Shown here piece by piece: positions 14,647 to 19,861 of a stretch of DNA of 19,861 nt; positions within the stretch are counted from its first letter, which is position 1; every line of letters begins with the position of its first letter. A program made the position numbers and the translations under genes. The notes beneath the pieces were generated by a model. It saw nothing but the letters and a program-made list of their open reading frames with translations, was not told the origin of the DNA and did not search any database. The DNA lies in assembly GCA_027021185.1 (NCBI GenBank), contig JALUUU010000007.1, positions 1 to 19,861 of the forward strand, written 5' to 3'. Source of the stretch: an archaeon. GTDB lineage: Archaea; Hydrothermarchaeota; Hydrothermarchaeia; Hydrothermarchaeales; JALUUU01.

Positions 14647-14666
14647 GTCGGTCAATATACATGTAT
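14641..14666. promoter_or_regulatory. Paired ACATGT palindromes, candidate PadR operators
   Basis: CGACATGTCG (14641-14650) and ATACATGTAT (14657-14666) are each perfect 10-base palindromes sharing the ACATGT core, with centres 16 bases apart. They lie over the PadR start codon and the expected transcription start. PadR regulators typically bind ATGT/ACAT-containing inverted repeats, and the spacing of about one and a half helical turns would suit two dimers. Candidate autoregulatory operator; inferred. Confidence 0.5.
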
Positions 14667-14670
14667 TCTT

Positions 14671-14682
14671 GCTATTTAAGCT
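14671..14682 (-). promoter_or_regulatory. TATA-like element of the PadR-iscS-iscU operon
   Basis: CTTAAATAG on the minus strand is centred about 30 bases before ATG 14646, and no Shine-Dalgarno sequence is present, so a leaderless transcript is likely. The two ACATGT palindromes lie between this element and the start. Confidence 0.45.
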
Positions 14683-14730
14683 TTTTCCCGTACATCTCCG
14701 GCGCCTGAAAAGCACGTCTTTGGCCGAAAA

Positions 14731-14740
14731 ATTTATATAT
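14731..14740 (+). promoter_or_regulatory. TATA box of the iron-uptake operon
   Basis: ATTTATATAT preceded by the purine-rich CCGAAAA resembles an archaeal TATA box with BRE. The expected start of transcription is about 25 bases downstream, inside the palindromic operator at 14745-14776. Confidence 0.6.
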
Positions 14741-14744
14741 GTTA

Positions 14745-14776
14745 AATTAGGCTAACCTAATTAGGTTTACCTAATT
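14745..14776 (+). promoter_or_regulatory. Tandem DtxR/IdeR-type iron boxes
   Basis: Two abutting 14-base near-palindromes, TTAGGCTAACCTAA (14747-14760) and TTAGGTTTACCTAA (14761-14774), each extend to 18 bases with flanking AA/TT and share the TTAGG..CCTAA half-sites of the DtxR/IdeR operator consensus. They cover the expected transcription start of the permease-FeoB operon, so iron-loaded DtxR would block transcription. The likely repressor is one or both of the DtxR proteins encoded in the operon. Confidence 0.75.
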
Positions 14777-14781
14777 GGAGG
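14777..14781 (+). promoter_or_regulatory. Ribosome binding site of the FTR1-type permease
   Basis: GGAGG lies six bases before ATG 14788, directly after the iron boxes, so the leader mRNA is only about 25 bases long. Confidence 0.6.
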
Positions 14782-14787
14782 AACAAC

Positions 14788-15639
14788 ATGATAGCCAGTT
14801 TCGTGATAACCTTTAGAGAAGCTCTCGAGGCCGCATTGGTGATAGGCATAATAGCGGCATATCTAGCTAAGATTGGAAGAAGAGACCTAAATAAACATCT
14901 GTACATCGGCGCAGGAGCTGCGATTCTCGCCAGCATTGGGGTCAGCATACTGTTCATGACTGTTTATGGTGGCCTAGAAGGCAGGGCAGAGAAATTATTT
15001 GAAGCCGGCGCATCCCTAACCGCCGTGGCTGTATTGACTTATATGATATTCTGGATGGCCCAGAACTCCCAGCAGATCAAAGGGGAGCTCCAGGAAAAGG
15101 TTCACCTATCCATATCCAGAGGACAGGTCTTCGGCATAACCCTCCTCGCCTTTGTAGCAGTTTTTAGAGAAGGGGTTGAGACAGTGCTCTTCCTTGGCAC
15201 CCTGGCCATGAGGTCCCCAATGGAAACTTTAACGGGCTTTGCCCTGGGTGTTTCTACTGTCTTAATCCTGGCCGTGCTCATGTTTCGAGGGGTCTACCGC
15301 CTGGATCTGAGGAAGTTCTTCAAGTATACCAGCGCCCTCCTGATAGTCTTTGCCGCGGGACTCACGGCTTATGGGGTTCACGAACTCAACGAAGCTGGCA
15401 TTGTTCCGCCTGTCATAGATCCCCTGTGGGACATCAATCCTCCTGTCAATCCCGATGGCAGCTATCCAGTCTTCCACGAAAAAGGCGCTGTGGGATCTAT
15501 CCTTAAGTCTCTAATAGGCTATAACGGCAATCCATCCCTCACAGAGGTCCTTGCCTACATCGCCTACTGGCTTATAATCGGCAGCTATGTCCTCAGGATC
15601 TACCGACCAAAACCAACTCCGGCCGGGGTACATGAATAA
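14788..15639 (+). CDS. FTR1/EfeU-type iron permease
   Basis: A 283-residue membrane protein of the FTR1/EfeU family with about seven transmembrane helices. Two REGxE-type iron motifs are present: REALE at 10-14 in the first helix and REGVE at 127-131. Helices are visible near 5-26, 37-58, 75-93, 117-136, 147-165, 176-197 and 258-278, with a soluble loop around 205-250 containing Pro-rich sequence. Family members transport ferric or ferrous iron. It is the first gene of the operon with a classic iron box. The stop overlaps the next gene (TAATG). There is no EfeO/EfeB or multicopper oxidase partner here, so the electron donor or iron form transported cannot be told from the window. Confidence 0.85.
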   Translation: MIASFVITFREALEAALVIGIIAAYLAKIGRRDLNKHLYIGAGAAILASIGVSILFMTVYGGLEGRAEKLFEAGASLTAVAVLTYMIFWMAQNSQQIKGELQEKVHLSISRGQVFGITLLAFVAVFREGVETVLFLGTLAMRSPMETLTGFALGVSTVLILAVLMFRGVYRLDLRKFFKYTSALLIVFAAGLTAYGVHELNEAGIVPPVIDPLWDINPPVNPDGSYPVFHEKGAVGSILKSLIGYNGNPSLTEVLAYIAYWLIIGSYVLRIYRPKPTPAGVHE

Positions 15640-16052
15640 TGCAGCTGAGCGAAAACGTGGAGGAATACCTAGAATTCCTCTACATGGTTGAAGAGAAAGG
15701 AAGGAAAAAGGCCAGGATAAACGAAGTGGCCGAAGGTCTAGGGATTTCTCCCCCCAGCGCTGTTCAGATGCTTCAGAAAATGGAGCGGGACGGCCTGGTT
15801 AAGTACGAGGTAAGGGTGGGTGTGGCCCTTACATCCAAGGGACGGAATCTTGCCAGGAACGTGATCCGTAACCATCGCCTGGCGGAGCTGCTCCTAAAGG
15901 ACATCCTCGGCATCAATGTAGACGAGGAGGCTGTGTGCGCCCTGGAGCACCACATAAGTGGGAAGATAGCTAATGCGGTATGCACCCGGCTTAATCATCC
16001 CAGGAAATGTCCCCATGGAAATGATATTCCCTTAGGAAGCTGCTGCAAATAA
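15639..16052 (+). CDS. DtxR-family metal-dependent regulator (two-domain)
   Basis: A 137-residue protein: winged helix (ENVEEYLEFLYMVEEKG, INEVAEGLGISPPSAVQMLQKMERDGLVKYE) and the DtxR dimerisation and metal-binding domain with EEAVCALEHHIS, whose Cys, Glu and His are the expected metal ligands. The domain ends in the conserved NHPRKCPHGNDIP and GSCCK. There is no FeoA/SH3 domain, so it resembles MntR-type short members. The start ATG overlaps the permease stop by one base (TAATG), so expression is coupled. It very probably binds the iron boxes upstream of the operon. It may respond to Fe(II) or Mn(II); which cannot be read from the sequence. FeoB starts 12 bases after its stop. Confidence 0.85.
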   Translation: MQLSENVEEYLEFLYMVEEKGRKKARINEVAEGLGISPPSAVQMLQKMERDGLVKYEVRVGVALTSKGRNLARNVIRNHRLAELLLKDILGINVDEEAVCALEHHISGKIANAVCTRLNHPRKCPHGNDIPLGSCCK

Positions 16053-16064
16053 GGGGGATTACTT

Positions 16065-18032
16065 TTGCACGGCCACGGAGAACGCCTTGAGATAAAGGAG
16101 GACCTAGAGCAAATCATACTCGTTGGCAATCCCAACGTAGGCAAAAGTGTTATCTTCTCCCTATTAACCGGCAAATATGCAACTGTCTCAAACTATCCCG
16201 GCACAACGGTGGAGGTGGCCTACGGCACCACAACCATAGGGGATAAGGAGTTTTTATTGATAGATACCCCTGGCGTAAACAGCTTGATACCCCTCTCAGA
16301 AGACGAGAAAGTCACCAGGGACATCCTTTTAAAAGAAACGCCAAGGGCCGTTATACAGGTGGCTGATTCTAAAAACCTCAGACGCGCTCTTCTCTTGAGC
16401 GTTCAGCTGGCAGAGATGAGCCTTCCCCTGGTGTTTGTCTTGAACATGTATGACGAGGCAAAGAGCAGGGGAATAACCATAGACCATCGCAGGCTTGAGG
16501 ACGTCCTGGGAGTTTCTGTTATCCAGACGGTTGCCACAAGAAAGGAGGGAATCGACGAAGTTAAAAGCAAAGCCCTTACAGCTAGGAACTCCAGCCTTAG
16601 GGTGGATTATGGACCCGAACTCGAGGAGAGCATCGAGAAAGTCTCTAAACTCCTTCCCGAGAGCAGGGCCAATAGAGCTATCGCCCTCATGCTCCTCTCC
16701 GGCGACACGACCCTCACCCACTGGCTCCATTCGAACCTCAGCCACGAAGCAATTGAAGAAATAGAAGAGCTGGTTAGGGAGTGTCAGCGAAAACACCGGG
16801 GCAGCATATACTACTTCGTTAATAAAAGACGCCTAGAGTTTATAAAGAAAATCCTTGATGATGTCTTCGAATACAGGGGACCCCAAGAAAGCACCTATTT
16901 AGAGACCGTGGGAAAACTCAGCATGGACCCTGTATGGGGGATACCCGTCCTGCTTGTCGTCCTGGCTTTTATGTATGCCTTTGTGGGCTATTTCGGTGCT
17001 CAGATATTGGTAGATTTTATAGAGGGGGTGATCTTCGGAGAGTACATCAACCCATTTTTCACAGATGCCTTCGCCTTGATCCCTGTGGCTTTAATCAGAG
17101 AGCTGTTCGTTGGGGATTACGGCATAATAACAATGGCCCTAACCTATTCAATAGCGATTATCCTCCCGATTGTGGGTACTTTTTTCATAGCCTTCGGTAT
17201 CCTCGAGGACTCGGGCTACCTTCCACGGCTCGCGATAATGGTTAACAAGATCTTTAATAGGATGGGGCTGAACGGGCGGGCCGTTTTGCCCATGGTCCTT
17301 GGGCTGGGATGCGACACCATGGCTACCCTGACCACGCGAATCCTTGAAAGCCGTAAAGAAAGAATAATCGTCACCCTCCTCCTGGCCCTAGGCGTCCCCT
17401 GCTCTGCCCAACTGGGGGTTATTTTAGGGGTCCTGGGAGGCCTCTCCCTTGCTGCCGCGGTTCTATGGGCGGGAATAGTTGTTTCGGTACTCTTCAGCGT
17501 GGGCTATCTGGCCTCTAAAGTGGTTCCTGGAAAGACGTCTGACTTTATATTCGAGATACCTCCCCTGAGGGTGCCCCAGGTGTCAAATATCGCAGCTAAA
17601 ACAGTCGCCAGGGTGGAGTGGTACCTCAGGGAAGCGGTGCCTTTGTTTATTCTGGGAACTCTGCTCCTGTTCACCCTTGATAAGCTGGGCGCCCTTATCC
17701 TGCTGGAAGACCTCGCATCCCCTGTCGTCACCGGTCTCCTCGGGCTTCCACCCCAGGCAACAGAGGCATTTATCGTAGGATTCCTGAGAAGGGATTATGG
17801 TGCCGCCGGGCTGTTTACCCTGGCAAAGGCAGGCATGATGGATCCCGTGCAGGTCCTAGTCAGCCTCGTCACGATAACTTTATTTGTTCCCTGTATAGCG
17901 AACTTTCTCATAATAATAAAAGAGAGAGGGATCAAAACGGCTATGGCTATAGTAGGGTTCATTTTTCCCTTCGCCTTCCTGGTTGGTGGGATAGTGAACT
18001 TTGTGCTGCGCAGCCTGGAGGTGACTCTGTGA
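16065..18032 (+). CDS. feoB: Ferrous iron transporter FeoB
   Basis: A 655-residue ferrous iron transporter with an N-terminal G domain: G1 GNPNVGKS at 21-28, G3 DTPG at 67-70, G4 NMYD and G5-like VATRKEG. A helical stretch at about 180-280 acts as the GDI-like domain, then the polytopic membrane part follows. In it, GLGCDTMATLTTRIL, GVPCSAQLGVIL and TLFVPCIANFL are the conserved cysteine-containing helix segments of the permease. The start is TTG 16065, supported by GGGGG seven bases upstream; the N-terminus reads MHGHGE. Length is near the family minimum. It is sandwiched between two DtxR-type genes; no separate feoA is present, since FeoA is fused to the next gene. Co-transcribed with the permease under the iron box. 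Confidence 0.92.
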   Translation: MHGHGERLEIKEDLEQIILVGNPNVGKSVIFSLLTGKYATVSNYPGTTVEVAYGTTTIGDKEFLLIDTPGVNSLIPLSEDEKVTRDILLKETPRAVIQVADSKNLRRALLLSVQLAEMSLPLVFVLNMYDEAKSRGITIDHRRLEDVLGVSVIQTVATRKEGIDEVKSKALTARNSSLRVDYGPELEESIEKVSKLLPESRANRAIALMLLSGDTTLTHWLHSNLSHEAIEEIEELVRECQRKHRGSIYYFVNKRRLEFIKKILDDVFEYRGPQESTYLETVGKLSMDPVWGIPVLLVVLAFMYAFVGYFGAQILVDFIEGVIFGEYINPFFTDAFALIPVALIRELFVGDYGIITMALTYSIAIILPIVGTFFIAFGILEDSGYLPRLAIMVNKIFNRMGLNGRAVLPMVLGLGCDTMATLTTRILESRKERIIVTLLLALGVPCSAQLGVILGVLGGLSLAAAVLWAGIVVSVLFSVGYLASKVVPGKTSDFIFEIPPLRVPQVSNIAAKTVARVEWYLREAVPLFILGTLLLFTLDKLGALILLEDLASPVVTGLLGLPPQATEAFIVGFLRRDYGAAGLFTLAKAGMMDPVQVLVSLVTITLFVPCIANFLIIIKERGIKTAMAIVGFIFPFAFLVGGIVNFVLRSLEVTL

Positions 18033-18698
18033 ATGAAGGATGTTGGAGAAAACAAGATAGATGAGCTCTTGGAGCTGATATGGACTCTGAGTGAAACAGG
18101 AAATGATAGCCTGAACTCGGTGCTGGCTGATACAGAGGAAGAGGATGCTGAAAAAGCCCTCGAGGAGATGGAGAGAAGAGGCCTGGTGGAAATATCTGGA
18201 GAAAGGATATCCCTCACAGAAAAGGGCCGAACCATGGCCAGAGGCATTATCCGCCGTCATAGACTAGCGGAGAGACTGTTCTCCGACGTCCTCGGACTTG
18301 AGGACAAGTTTATCCATGCAGAAGCCTGCAAATTTGAGCACATTCTTAGCCCGGAGGTTACTGAGAGCGTTTGCACATTCCTCGGTCATCCGCCCCTATG
18401 TCCTCACGGCAACCCGATTCCTAAGGGGAAGTGCTGCGCCAGATTTACAAAGAAGATGAAGCCTCTGGTAATGCCCCTGAAAGAGCTAGAGCCGGGAGAA
18501 GAGGGAAGGATAACATTCATAGCCCCTAAGGAGCACGCACGTCTGGATAAGCTCAGCTCCCTAGGTGTCGTCCCCGGGAGCACAGTCAAGCTTCACCAAA
18601 AACAGCCCTCCTACGTAATAAGGGTTGGGGAGACCGACCTGGCCTTGGACGAGGATATTGCCAGCGAGATATTCGTAAAGAAAAAAGTCATGGAATAG
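18033..18698 (+). CDS. DtxR-FeoA fusion regulator
   Basis: A 221-residue protein. The N-terminal winged helix is shortened and divergent (DELLELIWTLSETGNDSLNSVLADTEEEDAEKALEEMERRGLVEI). The DtxR dimerisation domain follows, with HAEACKFEHILSPEVTESVC as metal ligands and FLGHPPLCPHGNPIPKGKCC. From about 148 a FeoA-like SH3 domain follows (MPLKELEPGEEGRITFIAP, ... LSSLGVVPGSTVKL, ... LALDEDIASEIFV). The protein could both repress the iron genes and interact with FeoB, since FeoA normally binds FeoB. ATG 18033 follows the feoB stop directly. The first helix-turn-helix lacks the usual strong recognition-helix pattern, so DNA binding may be weak, or it may work as a co-regulator. It overlaps the convergent radical SAM gene by 11 bases. 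Confidence 0.85.
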   Translation: MKDVGENKIDELLELIWTLSETGNDSLNSVLADTEEEDAEKALEEMERRGLVEISGERISLTEKGRTMARGIIRRHRLAERLFSDVLGLEDKFIHAEACKFEHILSPEVTESVCTFLGHPPLCPHGNPIPKGKCCARFTKKMKPLVMPLKELEPGEEGRITFIAPKEHARLDKLSSLGVVPGSTVKLHQKQPSYVIRVGETDLALDEDIASEIFVKKKVME

Positions 18699-19686
18699 CC
18701 CTTAAAAAATTAATCACGGCCCCCAGCCTGAGGTCGTAAAGAAGAGAAGCCTCCACGAATCCAGAGAAGAGGCACTCGCTGCATCCCCTGCTCCGCTCTC
18801 TGTTAGCGGCGGCGAATGGAGAACTCCAGATCTCAGGGAGGGTGGCCTCCTTTACAGTCCCAACACACCCATACTTTGAGCAAGGGATGTTTACTCTGCC
18901 GTCTGGCTCCAGCAAAAGAAGAAATCTCCCCACGCTGCAGCGGTAGTTGTTTTTTCCTGGAACGAAGTTTTTCATTAGCTCAAGATATATGTACGAATTG
19001 CCTATCCTGTAGCCCTTTCTTTTAAGGGCCCGGATCTTATCAACGGCTTCGCGGTACTCCTTGATTCCGCTGACTCTGAGGTCTTCGTACTCTGGAACTC
19101 CCGATAAAGGGTGGACAGGCTCGAAGGTTATGGTCACGCCTAAACGCTGGGATAGGTGAACCAGGGAATCCACCTCCCCCAGGTTATACCTGCAAAGGAC
19201 ACAGTTTATCCCTGTCTTCACCCCCAGAGCAGCAGCAGATTCTATTCCCTTGACTACTTTTGCATAGGCGTCTATCCCCCTTATCCTGCGGTAGGTTTCT
19301 CCTATCCCGTCCATAGAGACTATGAGGTAATCTAAGTAATCTGAGAACTCATCCAGCCTCTCGTCAAGGAGAACCCCGTTGGTGATAAGAGCCACCCTCA
19401 TGGAGTTATCCTTGGCATATGCCAGGAGCTCGGGAAGGTCTTTCCGCAGCAGCGGCTCCGTTCCCCAGATGTTGTACATGACAGCGCCCATCTCGGAGGC
19501 CTGGGAGATTATGTCGAAGACCTCGTCTTTTTCTAGCACCGGGTTCTTCTCTTTGATTCTCCAGAAGGGGCAGAAAACACACCTTAGATTGCATTCATAG
19601 TTTACCCTGTGACAGAGCACAAGAGGCGTTGGCGAAAAGAGTCTTGCCCTGAGAATCCCCTTTAATGCCTTGATGTGGAACTCCAT
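18688..19686 (-). CDS. Radical SAM/SPASM-type protein of unknown substrate
   Basis: A 332-residue radical SAM enzyme with C32, C36, C39 (YECNLRCVFC) as the 4Fe-4S motif and a WGTEPLLRKDL segment that takes the place of the usual GGEP. LIVSMDGIGETYRRIRG is the typical 'S.DG..E.....RG' barrel segment. Late cysteines in YRCSVGRF, NIPCSKYGC and RGCSECLF form a SPASM/twitch-like auxiliary cluster region. The substrate cannot be told. I considered AhbD, because ahbABC lie in the window, but the sequence around the cluster does not resemble AhbD. The start ATG 19686 lies 25 bases inside the end of the upstream nitroreductase gene, so the two are coupled. The 3' end overlaps the DtxR-FeoA gene. Confidence 0.75.
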   Translation of the reverse strand: MEFHIKALKGILRARLFSPTPLVLCHRVNYECNLRCVFCPFWRIKEKNPVLEKDEVFDIISQASEMGAVMYNIWGTEPLLRKDLPELLAYAKDNSMRVALITNGVLLDERLDEFSDYLDYLIVSMDGIGETYRRIRGIDAYAKVVKGIESAAALGVKTGINCVLCRYNLGEVDSLVHLSQRLGVTITFEPVHPLSGVPEYEDLRVSGIKEYREAVDKIRALKRKGYRIGNSYIYLELMKNFVPGKNNYRCSVGRFLLLLEPDGRVNIPCSKYGCVGTVKEATLPEIWSSPFAAANRERSRGCSECLFSGFVEASLLYDLRLGAVINFLRAIP

Positions 19687-19861
19687 GGCCTTCCTATTTT
19701 CTCCTCATGCACCAGGTCGTTCAATGGGCGCCTAGGAGTTATATCTGGCTCTTCCCCAGGGTAACCGATAGCCATAATTGCAACAGGGGTCAATTCGCCC
19801 TTGGCTGCCACGATCTCGGACACCGCTGAGGAGTCGAAGGCTCCAACCCATACGCTTCCAA
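19662..19861 (-). CDS. Nitroreductase-family protein, C-terminal part (partial)
   Basis: Reading the minus strand from the window edge gives 65 residues ending in TAA at 19662-19664. The segment SVWVGAFDSSAVSEIVAAKGELTPVAIMAIGYPGEEPDITPRRPLNDLVHEEK matches the C-terminal core of FMN-binding nitroreductases, where VGYP is followed by an Arg-containing loop and a 'LxxLVHxEK' helix. The start lies outside the window. The last codons overlap the start of the radical SAM gene by 25 bases. Its substrate cannot be known from this part; nitroreductase-fold proteins also include flavin reductases and F420-type enzymes. Confidence 0.75.
   Translation of the reverse strand, partial: GSVWVGAFDSSAVSEIVAAKGELTPVAIMAIGYPGEEPDITPRRPLNDLVHEEKIGRPWSSTSRH

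Noticed and set aside
14647..14715. Longer PadR protein starting at 14715 with an Arg-rich N-terminus
   Set aside because: This stretch contains the TATA-like element and the ACATGT palindrome, and the extra residues do not look like the PadR family.
14745..14776. The duplicated TTAGG..CCTAA unit as a CRISPR or mobile-element repeat
   Set aside because: Only two copies, palindromic, placed between TATA box and ribosome site of an iron operon, and matching the DtxR operator; no transposase or spacer structure nearby.
18688..19686. Radical SAM gene as AhbD
   Set aside because: The sequence around the cluster motif and the SPASM region does not resemble AhbD, and the gene is far from ahbABC.

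Overview
This window is almost entirely protein-coding and comes from an archaeon. Archaeal markers include ArcS and RaSEA (archaeosine tRNA modification), an ArlF-like archaellum protein, ahbA/ahbB/ahbC (siroheme-dependent heme pathway), Sep-tRNA:Cys-tRNA synthase (SepCysS), TATA-box promoters, some apparently leaderless starts and several TTG/GTG starts. The gene set points to an anaerobic, euryarchaeal-type organism resembling Archaeoglobi or related deep lineages. The lineage is inferred from gene content only. I saw no rRNA, tRNA, CRISPR array, transposase or integrase, and no gene-free stretch longer than about 150 bases.

Layout. (1) 1-604: the end of an unidentified gene overlapping an ArlF-like membrane-anchored protein. 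(2) 617-1381 (minus): an RNase H/RuvC-fold protein, divergent from (3) 1413-3535, ahbA-ahbB-ahbC. (4) 3579-7485: arcS-hflX-RaSEA, translationally coupled through 4-base overlaps, so both archaeosine synthase subunits flank a GTPase gene. (5) 7573-12724: a tight seven-gene plus-strand operon behind one strong TATA box: threonine-synthase-like PLP enzyme, CysO-like ubiquitin-fold sulfur carrier, YkgJ-type cysteine-rich protein, E1-like activating enzyme, TusA-like protein, DUF169 protein and SepCysS. (6) 14646-12732 (minus): a PadR-like regulator ending in CxxC, then iscS and iscU. (7) 14788-18698: an iron-uptake operon with FTR1-type permease, DtxR-type regulator, FeoB and a DtxR-FeoA fusion. 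It sits behind a TATA box and two abutting palindromes matching the DtxR/IdeR operator. (8) 18688-19861 (minus): a radical SAM/SPASM protein preceded by the 3' end of a nitroreductase gene.

How the parts fit. Iron enters through FTR1/FeoB under DtxR control and is used by the Isc machinery, heme synthesis and several radical SAM enzymes. The most interesting segment is the seven-gene operon. It combines the parts of a protein-thiocarboxylate sulfur relay (carrier ending in Gly-Gly, E1-like enzyme, TusA-like thiol carrier) with two PLP enzymes whose families act on phosphorylated substrates: ThrC (O-phosphohomoserine) and SepCysS (O-phosphoseryl-tRNA). My main hypothesis is that this is a dedicated sulfur-delivery system for cysteine and/or homocysteine synthesis, analogous to the CysO/CysM system of Mycobacterium and the HcyS system of Wolinella but built on a ThrC-type enzyme. 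A second candidate novelty is PadR-type control of iscSU through paired ACATGT palindromes.
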